The position numbers and the translations under genes were made by a program. DNA of 64,000 nucleotides, taken from contig JBFWWP010000008.1 in the NCBI GenBank assembly GCA_050246115.1, positions 101,190-165,189 on the forward strand, written 5' to 3'. This document shows positions 10,538-18,900 of the stretch, piece by piece. The DNA comes from JBFWWP01 sp050246115. Its GTDB lineage: Bacteria > Planctomycetota > UBA8108 > UBA1146 > JAJFFE01. Below the pieces are notes generated by a model that saw only the letters and a program-made list of their open reading frames with translations, had not been told where the DNA came from and did not search any database. Each line of letters starts with the position of its first letter. Position 1 is the first letter of the stretch.

Positions 10538-11152
10538 GTGATCTATCCCCATGGCGTGCTCGTGCGATTGTGGGCCTACCTCGAGCCGTTCGATCGAGGC
10601 AGCCGTTTCGAGGATCCCCTCAGCTCGGCCCTCGAGGCGGCGGGACTGGGGCACGTGACCGGCGGTGGCTCGCAGCTGAGGCCGAACGGCGAGATCGAGT
10701 TCGCGGAGATCGAGTTGGGGCTTGCGAACCTCGACGACGCCCTCGAGATCGTGCGCACGGTACTCGAGGGCGCCGGCGCACCCGCGGGGTCCGAGCTCGT
10801 GTTCGTGCGCGACGGGGTCCGACACGACGAGCGCATTGGGACGACGGAATGCCTGGCGATCTATCTCGATGGCGTGGGCCTCCCCGACGAAGTCTACGCT
10901 ACCTCCGACCTCGCGGAGTGGGTCGAGCGCTTGGATGCGGCGCTCGCCGCGCGCGGGGCCGCGGTGCTGGCATCGTGGACGGGGCCCGAGGAGACCGCGG
11001 TGTACGCTTTCGGGCCGAACGCCGAATCGATGTACGAAGCCGCGCACGAAACGCTCGCGACGTTTCCTCTCTGCCAGAACGCCCGCGTGGTCGTGCGCCA
11101 GGGCAACCCCGAACTCTTGCCACGCACCATTCGACTCCCGCGCTGGCAGTGA
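10538..11152 (+). CDS. Hypothetical cytosolic protein with internal duplication
   Basis: Not recognised. The GTG at 10538 is preferred (GGAG about 12 bases upstream), giving 204 residues; a TTG at 10511 would add nine. There is no signal peptide, membrane segment or cysteine cluster. Two halves of roughly 90 residues look alike: each has a beta strand, a helix rich in Leu, Asp and Ala (LDDALEIVRTVLEGAG; LAEWVERLDAALAARG), and a strand ending in a VFVRDG or VVVRQG turn, which suggests two copies of a small alpha/beta fold. It lies between the two dockerin-like protein genes and two genes after an RHS toxin-like gene. An immunity role is possible but rests only on location and predicted cytosolic placement. 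Confidence 0.65.
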   Translation: MIYPHGVLVRLWAYLEPFDRGSRFEDPLSSALEAAGLGHVTGGGSQLRPNGEIEFAEIELGLANLDDALEIVRTVLEGAGAPAGSELVFVRDGVRHDERIGTTECLAIYLDGVGLPDEVYATSDLAEWVERLDAALAARGAAVLASWTGPEETAVYAFGPNAESMYEAAHETLATFPLCQNARVVVRQGNPELLPRTIRLPRWQ

Positions 11153-11372
11153 GAGGGTTTGCTTTCGGGCCTCTCGGTGACGACCGGCGGCTCGACGTCG
11201 CGTCCTGCGAAGCCGCGATCACCGAGCACTTCGAGACCGATGGCAAGTCCGACGGCGTCTTCGCAGGAACCGGCTCGGGAGCCCCGGCCCAGCCCTGCCG
11301 ATCGCGCCGCTAGCGGCTCCGAAGGTCGAGGCGCGGGCGGGGCGCGAGGGTCCGGTCGGGTCGCGCGGCGGG

Positions 11373-11381
11373 TGGTACAAT
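11373..11381 (+). promoter_or_regulatory. Possible extended -10 promoter element
   Basis: TGGTACAAT fits an extended -10 (TGn plus a TATAAT-like hexamer) and ends 46 bases before the ATG at 11428. No clear -35 is visible. Confidence 0.3.
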
Positions 11382-11427
11382 CGCCCCGCGGTCGCTGCCC
11401 TTCGCCGGTCTCGTGTGGAGTTCGAGC

Positions 11428-13440
11428 ATGCTGTCTCATTTCCGTCGCGAAGTTACACGCACGTGGGCGCTCCTCGTGTGCCTGGCGATGTGGCCTCTTG
11501 GGTTGGCTTCGGCCCAGAGCTTCCTGCGCGGCGATGTCGACGGCGACCTCGCGGTCGACGCCGACGACCTGAGCGCTCTCCTGGGCTTGCTCGACGGTTC
11601 CGCGATGGCGCCGCGGCCGGCCCTGCCGCCTGCCTCCGATGTCAACGACAATGGCGGTACGGAGACCTCGGACGTGGTCGCACTCGCGCGCTACCTCCGG
11701 TTCGGGGTGCCCTTTCTCCCGCAGCCCTTTCCCTTCGCTGGCTCCGATCCGACCGGCGGCCCGTTCACGGTGGGTAGTGCGAGCGGGGTTGTCTTCGAAC
11801 TCGCGGATCACGAGTTGTTCGTTGGCGAGCCGGCGGTGTCCGTTCCGGTCTGGATGCACAGCGCCCAGCCGCTCGCCGGCCTCGAACTCGCCCTCGCGTT
11901 CGACGCCCACCGGATCGAAGTGCAAGGGTGGCAGTTGGACGACAGCGTTCTGCTCGCGAGCGCAGCCGAGTACGTTGCATACGGCCATACGAACGACCTC
12001 GGTAAGGCGGGAGCGTGGCTCGCCGCCGCGATGGACGCCGGACCACCCTTTCTCGGTGGCACACTGCCGGTGGGCGACAACCTGATCATCGCGCGGCTCG
12101 AAGTGCGTGCCGCCGACACCGTGCACCGTTCCACGGCTACCCATTTGGTGTTTCGGGACCTCGCGTTGGATCCGCCGCGTCGCAACTTGGCGATCGACGC
12201 GAATGGAGTCGCGGAGGTCCCCGAGCTTCGGTCGGCGACGTTCGACCTTCGCATTCCTTTCGTGCGCGGGGATGTGAACCGCGATGGCGGGTTGGACATT
12301 GGCGATGTGGTGTTTTCGTTGAGCTACGTCTTTGGCCTGGGCTCGCCGCCTCAGTGTGCCGACGCGGCCGACGTCAACGACGATGGCGCCGTCGATCTGG
12401 TCGACGCGATCTTCGGGCTCGCCCTCCTGTTCTCCGGCGGTCCGCCCCCGCCCCCGCCCCACCCGGCGCTCGGTACCGACCGAACCCCGGACGCCGTGCC
12501 CTGCCGCGGGGAAGTGCCAGTGATCGACGTTTGGTATGGTCCGCGGCAAGCGGTGGGTGGGATCGGCAGAGTGCAAACCCAGGCCAACATCCTCGGCCGA
12601 GTGCGCGACCCCGATCGAATCGAGTCCCTCACGTACTCGCTGAACGGCGGCCCCGATCAACCGCTCAGCACGGGTCCGAATACGCGGCGGCTCGCAGACG
12701 CCGGCGACTTCGTGATCGAAGTGCCGCAAGTCGAGCTCGTTCCGGGTTCGAACGCGGTCGTCATTCGCGCCGATGCCCACGAAGAACTCGTACTCCTCGA
12801 TTACACGCCCAACACCGTGTGGCCGAGGCCTTACTTCTTGGATTTGTCGAACGCGGTACGGCTGGACGACGTGGCTCAGGTCGTCGATGGGCTATGGGAG
12901 TTCTTTGGCGACGGGGTCCGAGTCGTCGACGCTGGCTACGACCGGTTGATCGGGCTGGGCGATGTCTCCTGGACCGACTTTCAGGTCACGGCGCGGGTCT
13001 CAGTCTCCGCGATCGAACCCGTGTTCACGGGGACGAGCGCTCCGGGGCCGTTGGTCGGGTTTCTGCTCCGCTGGCAGGGCCACCAGCCCACCGGCACCCA
13101 ACCCAACTGGGGGTTCGCCCCATTCGGCGGGTTGGGCTGCTACCAATGGCGGCAGAACGGTATCGAGCGTTTCGAGATGCGCGACGAGAACGGCGTGTTC
13201 GCGACCGACACGAGCGGCTTGCAGTTCGACATGGGCGCCGAGTTCTATCTGAAAATGCGGGTCGAGACGACCGTGGCGGCTGGCGGGCGCTACCAGCTCA
13301 AGGCCTGGGCGCCGGGCCAACCCGAGCCGTCGTTCTGGCTTCTCGACGTGGTCACGCCGCCTGGCGATCTGGCGGAGGGCTCGCTGTTGCTGGTCGCCCA
13401 CCAGGCGGTCGCGACGTTCAGCGAAGTACTCGTGGAGTGA
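11428..13440 (+). CDS. Secreted protein with dockerin-like pairs, cohesin-like domain and C-terminal beta-sandwich
   Basis: The ATG at 11428 has GGAG seven bases upstream and opens a signal peptide (MLSHFRREVTRTWALLVCLA..ASAQS); a GTG at 11413 is the alternative. The product is 670 residues. A first dockerin-like pair follows the signal (GDVDGDLAVDADDL, DVNDNGGTETSDVV). Next are a cohesin-like domain (VSVPVWMHSAQPLAGLELAL), a second dockerin pair (GDVNRDGGLDIGDV, DVNDDGAVDLVDAI), a proline run after LLFSGG, and a C-terminal half of about 320 residues. That last part resembles concanavalin/LamG-like or DUF1080-type beta-sandwiches (FQVTARVSV, FLLRWQG, FYLKMRVE). No catalytic residues could be assigned. 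Like the protein at 8758 it carries both partners of a cohesin-dockerin style contact, so self-assembly or mutual docking is conceivable. Confidence 0.85.
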   Translation: MLSHFRREVTRTWALLVCLAMWPLGLASAQSFLRGDVDGDLAVDADDLSALLGLLDGSAMAPRPALPPASDVNDNGGTETSDVVALARYLRFGVPFLPQPFPFAGSDPTGGPFTVGSASGVVFELADHELFVGEPAVSVPVWMHSAQPLAGLELALAFDAHRIEVQGWQLDDSVLLASAAEYVAYGHTNDLGKAGAWLAAAMDAGPPFLGGTLPVGDNLIIARLEVRAADTVHRSTATHLVFRDLALDPPRRNLAIDANGVAEVPELRSATFDLRIPFVRGDVNRDGGLDIGDVVFSLSYVFGLGSPPQCADAADVNDDGAVDLVDAIFGLALLFSGGPPPPPPHPALGTDRTPDAVPCRGEVPVIDVWYGPRQAVGGIGRVQTQANILGRVRDPDRIESLTYSLNGGPDQPLSTGPNTRRLADAGDFVIEVPQVELVPGSNAVVIRADAHEELVLLDYTPNTVWPRPYFLDLSNAVRLDDVAQVVDGLWEFFGDGVRVVDAGYDRLIGLGDVSWTDFQVTARVSVSAIEPVFTGTSAPGPLVGFLLRWQGHQPTGTQPNWGFAPFGGLGCYQWRQNGIERFEMRDENGVFATDTSGLQFDMGAEFYLKMRVETTVAAGGRYQLKAWAPGQPEPSFWLLDVVTPPGDLAEGSLLLVAHQAVATFSEVLVE

Positions 13441-13760
13441 GTGAACGAAGTACGGGCTGTTCTGGAGTGAACGCACAATTGGGTGCAAATGGGCCTATTC
13501 TTGGGTCAATGGGCTGGAGAATTCGCGTGCGGGAAGATCTGGAGAACGCAGCGGCACGCTGGTTCGCATCGTGAACCGCGTGGTTTGTGCCAGAAGGAGA
13601 AAGAAAGTGGGGGGAAGGGCAACCGATAACCCCTCCCCCGCCAGTCGAATAGGCTGGGAGAACGGCGGCCCTGGAGTGGCGGTTCCGAGTTTGTTCGAGA
13701 AATGTCGGTTCGCGACGATGTGGGTTCGAGAGGGTGTTTTTTCGGGGGAATCGCGACTGG
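13441..13760. other. Intergenic region between convergent genes
   Basis: No convincing gene: the short frames here lack a start signal and recognisable domains. It holds one GC hairpin (13609-13639), described separately. Confidence 0.6.
13609..13639 (-). terminator. Possible terminator of the minus-strand polysaccharide operon
   Basis: A G-run arm (13609-13619) pairs with a C-run arm (13630-13639) around a ten-base loop, with one bulge. Reading the minus strand, the hairpin is followed by a T-rich tract (CTTTCTTTCTCC), which suits termination after the CpsD-like gene ending at 13761. Confidence 0.4.
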
Positions 13761-14423
13761 CTACTCCGGGACCAGCCAACCCGGAGCTTCGCGCTTGTAC
13801 TGGTTCAGAACCGTGCCGAGGAGTTCGGCGCCCGAGGACTCCACGATCCGGACCGCCCGCTTGAGTTCGACCTGCTCGGTCTTGCGGGCCCGGACCACGA
13901 TGATCACTTGATCGACGAAGGGCAGCAGCAGTCGGCTCTCCGCGCTCTCCAGGAGGGGTGGGCCGTCGAGCAACAAGTACTCGGACCGACCCGCCAGAAC
14001 CTCGAGCGCGCGCTGGACCCGAGCGCTGCCCTGAAACCCAGGCGCCTGACCGGTCCCGGCCGGGATGACCTCGAGCCCCGGCACTCCGGTCGGCCGAATG
14101 ATCTCCTCGACCGCAACCTCGCCCCGCAGGAGGTCCGCGAAACCCAGTGGGTTCGGGAGCTCCAGCTTGTTGGCCAGGGTCGGTGAGTAGAAGTTCGTCT
14201 CGACCAGCAAGACGTCCTTCATCAGGTGGCGGGCCAGGCCAATCGCGGCGCAGGTGGCGATCGTGGTCGTTCCGGCCCCCGCCCGCGTCGCCGTGAACAG
14301 CAGCCGCTTGGTGTCGATGGGCTCGTCCTTGCGGACCAGGCTCGACCACAAGTTCTCGATGGTGCTCTTGACCGGGGCGAATGCCTCCTCGATCCGGCTG
14401 CTCTTTCCGTCAAGAGCCGCCAA
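13761..14423 (-). CDS. CpsD/CapB-like ATPase of exopolysaccharide synthesis, Walker A degenerate
   Basis: The fold is that of the bacterial tyrosine-kinase (BY-kinase) or ParA-like partner of Wzz. A TTG at 14423 is chosen: GAGGAG stands about eight bases before it, and it overlaps the end of the wzz-like gene by 14 bases; longer readings would lie inside that gene. The product is 220 residues. The P-loop position (about residues 45-52) reads RAGAGTTT, where the family has G-x-G-K-S/T-T, so the catalytic lysine is replaced by Thr. The second Walker motif reads LLVETNF instead of the usual LLIDxDxR. The third, LLLDGPPLL, is normal. The C terminus has one Tyr (NQYKREAP) and no tyrosine cluster. 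It may be a non-catalytic or altered regulator of chain length. Confidence 0.8.
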   Translation of the reverse strand: MAALDGKSSRIEEAFAPVKSTIENLWSSLVRKDEPIDTKRLLFTATRAGAGTTTIATCAAIGLARHLMKDVLLVETNFYSPTLANKLELPNPLGFADLLRGEVAVEEIIRPTGVPGLEVIPAGTGQAPGFQGSARVQRALEVLAGRSEYLLLDGPPLLESAESRLLLPFVDQVIIVVRARKTEQVELKRAVRIVESSGAELLGTVLNQYKREAPGWLVPE

Positions 14424-16107
14424 CTTTGAGCTCCTCTCGGGGGATCTTGCGGGCAGAACGTTGTGCGCGATCCCATCCGCTCGAGTACGGGACGACCCCG
14501 AGAACACGAACCCCGACGACGCGTTCGATTTCCTGCGCGCGGCGAATGGTGCGATCGACCAGGCCGCGGCCCACGGCCAGGGCCAGGCCGAGCACCGCAC
14601 CCATGGCGAGTCCAGCGAGCACGAAGCGCAGTCGGTTCGGACCGCTCTTCTCGGCCGGTAGCGTGGCCGACTGCCAGATCTCGAGGTTGCTTTGGTTCGC
14701 CTCGTCGAGCTTCTTTGCGACCCAGAGCTCCTCGAGCTTGCGGTCGTACTTGTCGACGTTGTCGCGCAGTCGTCGCACTTCCCGGGTCAGCTCCTCGTAC
14801 CGTGGCTTGTTGTGCTTCAGGGTCTCGAGGCTCTTCGCGACCTCGCTGAGCCGCTTCTGGTTACGCTCGAGGCGGGTGCGCGCGCTTCGGGCCAGCTCAT
14901 CGTGCTCGAGTTGTTTGCCTCGGAGGCGCACGTACTCGGGATTCTCGACGACCTCGAAGCCCTGTGATTGGTCGAGGTCGGGGGGGACACGGTCACGCTC
15001 TTCTCGGAGCTGACGAATGAACTCATCGACCGCCAGTACTTCGGGGGAGTCCGGTCGATAGTTGACCAGCAGTTGGGCGCGCTTCTCTTCTTGCGCGTTC
15101 AGGCGCGTCAGAATGCCCATGTAAGCCGGGTTCGGTCGCTTCGTCGAGGGCAGCGGCCGCTGGATCGTCGGGGGCTCGTCCCGGAGCTGCGCCAATGCGC
15201 GCTCGAGTTCTCCGGTGCTGAACGCGAGTTGTCCTTCGTCCGCTTTGATCTGCTGCTCGAGGCTCATCTGCTCGCTGACCCAACCCTTGAGTTGAGCTTC
15301 GACGTCCACGATTCCGTGCTCGCGGCTGAAGGTAGTGAGCGCCTCCTCGGCGGCGCGCGCGGCCTCGAACTGCTCTTCGCGCTGGTTCTCCATCAGCGAC
15401 ATCGAGGCCGCGGCCGAGTGCTTCTCCTGGTGGATCTGGTTGAAGGCGGCGAGAAACGCATCGACCACCTTGCGCGACAAACTGGCTTCGTACGACGTGT
15501 AGTTGACCGAGATGATGGTGGACTTGCCGTCGTTGACGATCTCCGAGCGCCCTTGGAGTGTGCGGCTGGCGACGCGCACGCAACTCGGGCACGACTGGCT
15601 CCTGCCTCCGTCCGCCGCCGGTGGGCACACGTGGCCCAAGGTCGGATCGTTGCGGCCGAACCACCACGATTGGAACTCGTGCATCTTGCGCATGAGCCCC
15701 TTCGCGCGCGGGTGGCCGGGGCCGGCTGGGTCGTAGGGCCTCAGCACTTCGAGCGGGCCGACGCGCTCGGCGACACGCTCGTAGACCTCGGGGGTGCGTA
15801 GCAAGTACAGCTCCTCGAGGACCGCCGACTTGCCGAGCGCGCGGTCGGCTTGATCGGGGTCGTCGGGCGAGGCCGTGAGGCGCTCGCGTACTCCGAGCAA
15901 CAGCCGCACCTTGCCGTTCGACGTGTACTCGTTCGGAAGCAGCAATGAGAAGAAGATGCCGCCGCCGACGCCGAGGCACGTCAAGAAGAGCACCAAGAAC
16001 TTGGACCGGAGGATGGGCAGCACGATGACGTCCATGGGATCGAGCCCCGGTTTTTCCCGGGACTCCGGACTGTCGTGCGGCGCGGGTGCGTAATTGCGTT
16101 CGTTCAT
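14410..16107 (-). CDS. Wzz-like polysaccharide chain-length determinant / co-polymerase
   Basis: The product is 565 residues from the ATG at 16107 (TTGGAG five bases upstream; its ATGA overlaps the stop of the export gene). TM1 lies at about 33-53 (FLVLFLTCLGVGGGIFFSLL) and the periplasmic Wzz domain follows. Long coiled-coil stretches precede TM2 near the C terminus (FVLAGLAMGAVLGLALAVG), and a cytosolic tail VxVLGVVPYSSG of the kind found before BY-kinase domains closes it. It would set the length of an exopolysaccharide in the inner membrane together with the ATPase encoded just downstream. One oddity is a cysteine-containing insertion after about residue 160 (HVCPP..SCPSC), unusual for the family. 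The downstream ATPase start overlaps its end. Confidence 0.85.
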   Translation of the reverse strand: MNERNYAPAPHDSPESREKPGLDPMDVIVLPILRSKFLVLFLTCLGVGGGIFFSLLLPNEYTSNGKVRLLLGVRERLTASPDDPDQADRALGKSAVLEELYLLRTPEVYERVAERVGPLEVLRPYDPAGPGHPRAKGLMRKMHEFQSWWFGRNDPTLGHVCPPAADGGRSQSCPSCVRVASRTLQGRSEIVNDGKSTIISVNYTSYEASLSRKVVDAFLAAFNQIHQEKHSAAASMSLMENQREEQFEAARAAEEALTTFSREHGIVDVEAQLKGWVSEQMSLEQQIKADEGQLAFSTGELERALAQLRDEPPTIQRPLPSTKRPNPAYMGILTRLNAQEEKRAQLLVNYRPDSPEVLAVDEFIRQLREERDRVPPDLDQSQGFEVVENPEYVRLRGKQLEHDELARSARTRLERNQKRLSEVAKSLETLKHNKPRYEELTREVRRLRDNVDKYDRKLEELWVAKKLDEANQSNLEIWQSATLPAEKSGPNRLRFVLAGLAMGAVLGLALAVGRGLVDRTIRRAQEIERVVGVRVLGVVPYSSGWDRAQRSARKIPREELKVGGS

Positions 16108-16847
16108 AGAGCTCCAACGAGACCAGACGGAATAGGTAGCGGAATCATACGTTTGATGTACTTGTCGACAAAGATGTTCGCCTTGTCGATCGGGGTGTTC
16201 GGGATATAGACGAAGTCGAAGGGCTGCATGTACAGAGGCCCAGAGAGCTGCCACTCCGATGGGCGCGCGTCGACCTTCCAGATGATCTGGCTGTTCTGAT
16301 CCTGGCTCCAGCGAACCAGGAGCAGGTGGCCCAGTCGCGCCGAGTCCTTGCGGTGACCGCCTGCCTTGCCGATGGCCTCGAGGAGCGTGAGGCGCCCGCC
16401 CTCGATCGTGACTGCCCCCGGACGAATCACCTCGCCCATGACCACGACTTGGCGTGGCGCGTACTGACGCACGAACACGCCGACCTTGGGGTTCAGCAGG
16501 AACGAGCTGTAGCGTGACTCGAGCTCGGTGCGTAGGCCCTCGACCGAGCGTCCCTCGACCACCAGGGGTTCGACCAAGCCGAGGAAGTTGGCGCGCCCTT
16601 CGTTGTCCACGATGACGTCGTGGTTCCACTCCGGGACCATGGAGATTTGGATGCTGAGGGCGTCACCGGGAATCAGCGCCAGTTTACCGCGATCCAGGGT
16701 CAAGTTGATCTGGTCCGCCACCTCGGAGAGGGGGTCGCCGGCGAACGCGCAACCGACGGCGAGCCACAAGACGCCCAGCAATCCAGTTCTCGGGACCAGG
16801 GTGGACGCGCGACGAGTGCGCGCCGCGGGGTAGATCGCGTTCGACAA
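16104..16847 (-). CDS. Wza/BexD-like polysaccharide export lipoprotein
   Basis: Outer-membrane exopolysaccharide export protein with a Poly_export domain (ALIPGDALSIQI..EWNHDVIVDNEGRANF) followed by SLBB-like segments (PRQVVVMGEVIRPGAVTI..LTLLEAIGKAGG). The TTG at 16847 is the likely start, with AAGGA eight bases upstream; it gives 247 residues and a lipoprotein signal with lipobox LAVGC (Cys33). The frame stays open to 17054, but that extension is rich in Arg and Ser and looks non-coding. Its stop overlaps the wzz-like start by four bases, so translation is probably coupled. At 247 residues it is shorter than enteric Wza (about 380), as is common outside Proteobacteria. Confidence 0.82.
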   Translation of the reverse strand: MSNAIYPAARTRRASTLVPRTGLLGVLWLAVGCAFAGDPLSEVADQINLTLDRGKLALIPGDALSIQISMVPEWNHDVIVDNEGRANFLGLVEPLVVEGRSVEGLRTELESRYSSFLLNPKVGVFVRQYAPRQVVVMGEVIRPGAVTIEGGRLTLLEAIGKAGGHRKDSARLGHLLLVRWSQDQNSQIIWKVDARPSEWQLSGPLYMQPFDFVYIPNTPIDKANIFVDKYIKRMIPLPIPSGLVGAL

Positions 16848-16985
16848 CTTTCGATTCCTTTGGCTGGAAGGGTCCGTCGGCGGTGAACCCAGTTCGGAAT
16901 GGCGAGCGTAGGGCCTGACGCATCGCGCGGGGCTGCGGAAGCCGCCCCGTGAGCGCGAGCTGCCATGGCGCGACCCCCGTCGGAT

Positions 16986-17006
16986 GCTAACCCGCACGTC
17001 GTTAGC
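16986..17006. repeat. Palindromic element GCTAAC-9-GTTAGC
   Basis: Six-base arms (16986-16991 and 17001-17006) around nine bases lie in the gap between the dehydrogenase and export genes. With its flank it shares CGTTAGCTCGC with the hairpin at 24507-24542, at the other end of the polysaccharide locus. Confidence 0.5.
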
Positions 17007-17106
17007 TCGCAACAGCCCAAAGGATGGCACGAACTTGGTCTCTTTGCAACACAAAGTTCTCTGCGCCTTCCCGACGATCTCCGCCCCCCACGCCGCGCGA
17101 CTGGAC

Positions 17107-18438
17107 TCAAGCCTTCACGATTCGGGCGCGGGCGGTGGCCGCGCGCATGACGTTTCGGGTATCGACGACGAGCTTCGCATGCTCGCCGATCAGCCCCCAG
17201 TCCACCGCGTCGTGGTGCGTGACCACGACCACCACGTCTTGTTGGGCGACGAACGCCGGTGTGAGCGGCGTCGAGCTGAGGTCGATGTCGTGCATCCTCA
17301 TCTTCGGGAACTCGGGGACGTGTGGGTCGTGGTAGGTCAGCTCGGCGCCGCCCGCGAGGAGGAGTTCGATGATCTCGGCGGCCGGGCTTTCGCGCACGTC
17401 GTTGATGTTCGGCTTGTACGCGACTCCGACAACGAGCACCCGGGCGCCGCGCAGGGCGCGCCGCTCGTCGTTGAGAGCGCGCACGGTGCGCGCGACGACG
17501 AAGTGGGGCATGCCGCGGTTGACCTCGCCCGCGAGTTCAATGAACCGAGTCGAGTGCCCGTGTTCCTTTGCCTTCCAAGTCAGGTAGAACGGGTCGATGG
17601 GAATGCAGTGCCCGCCGAGGCCCGGTCCCGGGTAGAAGGCCTGGAAGCCGAAGGGTTTCGTCGAGGCGGCGGCGATCACGTCCCAAATGTCGATGCCCAT
17701 GTCGGTGAACACGGTCTTCAGCTCGTTGACGAGGGCTATGTTCACGGCCCGGTAGATGTTCTCGAGCAACTTCGCGGCCTCCGCCACCTCCGCGTTGGCG
17801 ACGCGGTGCACTTCCCGCACGACTTGCTGGTAGAGCGCGTGCGCGAGTTGGCCACTGACGTCGTCGATCCCGCCGACCAGCTTGGGCGTCGTGTGGGTGC
17901 TGGCGTCGAGTCGGCCCGGGTCTTCGCGTTCGGGGCTGTAGGCGAGGAAGAAGTCCTTCCCGCAGCGCAGGTTGCGAGCCTCGAGCAACGGCAGCATCTC
18001 CTCGCGAGTCGTCCCCGGGTAGGTGGTCGACTCGAGCACTACGAGCTGTCCTGGGCGTAGGTGTTTGGCGACCATTTCGGTCGATGACGTGACGAAGCTG
18101 AGGTCCGGTTCGTTGTGCCGCCCCAGCGGGGTCGGGACGCACAACAGAACGGCGTCGGCATTACCGAGATCCTGGGGGTTCCCGGTCGGGTGAAAGCGAT
18201 CGGAGCGGGAGAGGTTGCGCGCCAAGTCCTCCCCGAGGTGGGCGAGGTACGTCTCGCCGCGTCCCAGCATCTCGAGCTTGCGCCGGTCGGTGTCGTAGCC
18301 GATCACGCGGTAACCCGCATCGTGGAAGGCGCGCACCATCGGCAGGCCCACGTAGCCCAGTCCGACGATGGCCACGACGCAGGAGCGATTCTCGATGCGC
18401 GCCAGGAATTGCTGAGCGAGTTCGTTTTCGTGCTTCAT
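17107..18438 (-). CDS. UDP-sugar 6-dehydrogenase (WecC/WbpA type)
   Basis: Oxidises the C6 hydroxyl of a UDP-N-acetylhexosamine to the uronic acid using two NAD+, supplying an acidic sugar for the polysaccharide. The product is 443 residues from the ATG at 18438 (MKHENELAQQ), the family's usual length. The N-terminal Rossmann motif VGLGYVGLP lies near residue 27. The acid/base region reads LESTTYPGTT, the central helix includes AKLLENIYRAVNIALVNE, and the active-site Cys lies in GLGGHCIPIDP (about residue 278). The C-terminal UDP-binding domain contains GVAYKPNINDVRESPA. The specific substrate (GlcNAc or ManNAc) cannot be read from sequence. It is encoded upstream of the export genes on the same strand. 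Confidence 0.9.
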   Translation of the reverse strand: MKHENELAQQFLARIENRSCVVAIVGLGYVGLPMVRAFHDAGYRVIGYDTDRRKLEMLGRGETYLAHLGEDLARNLSRSDRFHPTGNPQDLGNADAVLLCVPTPLGRHNEPDLSFVTSSTEMVAKHLRPGQLVVLESTTYPGTTREEMLPLLEARNLRCGKDFFLAYSPEREDPGRLDASTHTTPKLVGGIDDVSGQLAHALYQQVVREVHRVANAEVAEAAKLLENIYRAVNIALVNELKTVFTDMGIDIWDVIAAASTKPFGFQAFYPGPGLGGHCIPIDPFYLTWKAKEHGHSTRFIELAGEVNRGMPHFVVARTVRALNDERRALRGARVLVVGVAYKPNINDVRESPAAEIIELLLAGGAELTYHDPHVPEFPKMRMHDIDLSSTPLTPAFVAQQDVVVVVTHHDAVDWGLIGEHAKLVVDTRNVMRAATARARIVKA

Positions 18439-18485
18439 GTTCTGTGCTGGCTCTCCAAAGGTACTCCGAAGTTTCGAGCGCGCCA

Positions 18486-18494
18486 GGTATAGCA
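18486..18494 (-). promoter_or_regulatory. Possible extended -10 for the sugar dehydrogenase gene
   Basis: On the minus strand this reads TGCTATACC, about 48 bases before the ATG at 18438. No convincing -35 was found. Confidence 0.3.
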
Positions 18495-18841
18495 GGAGCG
18501 TGAACGCCCTGCTACCGGACCCAACCGATCGACAGGGGGCGGTGACCGCCCGAGGGGCGCCACGAGCGCGAGCCATCGGTCGGACCGTCTGCCGCGGTCG
18601 ACGGCTGTCTCTGGGTTATCGACCGCGACGGGAGTTTGTCTGAGATCGCTCACGGGCGGCGCCGTCGGCGAGGATCCAAGCCCCGCGTCGACGGGCATGT
18701 TGCCAGTGGGCCCAGGGCGAACCCCCGGCTCTCGAACCGTCCCGCGAAGCCAGCTCCGGTCGCCGCAGCACGATCCCGAGCGGCTGGATCCGGCGTCCGA
18801 AGTGCCCAACGGGGAATGGGATGCGCGGTCACTGTCGGCGA

Positions 18842-18850
18842 TGGTATGCT
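18842..18850 (+). promoter_or_regulatory. Possible extended -10 for the glycosyltransferase-rml operon
   Basis: TGGTATGCT ends 50 bases before the GTG at 18901, the first gene of the plus-strand operon. No clear -35. Confidence 0.3.
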
Positions 18851-18900
18851 GTTTTTGCGGCGGCGGCGAAGCGTGAAACGCAGGCGGGGGTGACGGTTAC

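Larger units (their letters stand above)
18439..18900. other. Divergent promoter region
   Basis: There is no gene in these 462 bases. It separates the minus-strand dehydrogenase from the plus-strand glycosyltransferase operon and holds one candidate extended -10 for each direction, listed separately. Confidence 0.5.

Noticed and set aside
10894..12780. 628-codon minus-strand frame
   Set aside because: It overlaps two well-supported plus-strand genes and has no recognisable domain or start signal.
13495..13911. Short frames between the convergent genes
   Set aside because: They overlap the terminator-like hairpin and the end of the CpsD-like gene and show no domain.
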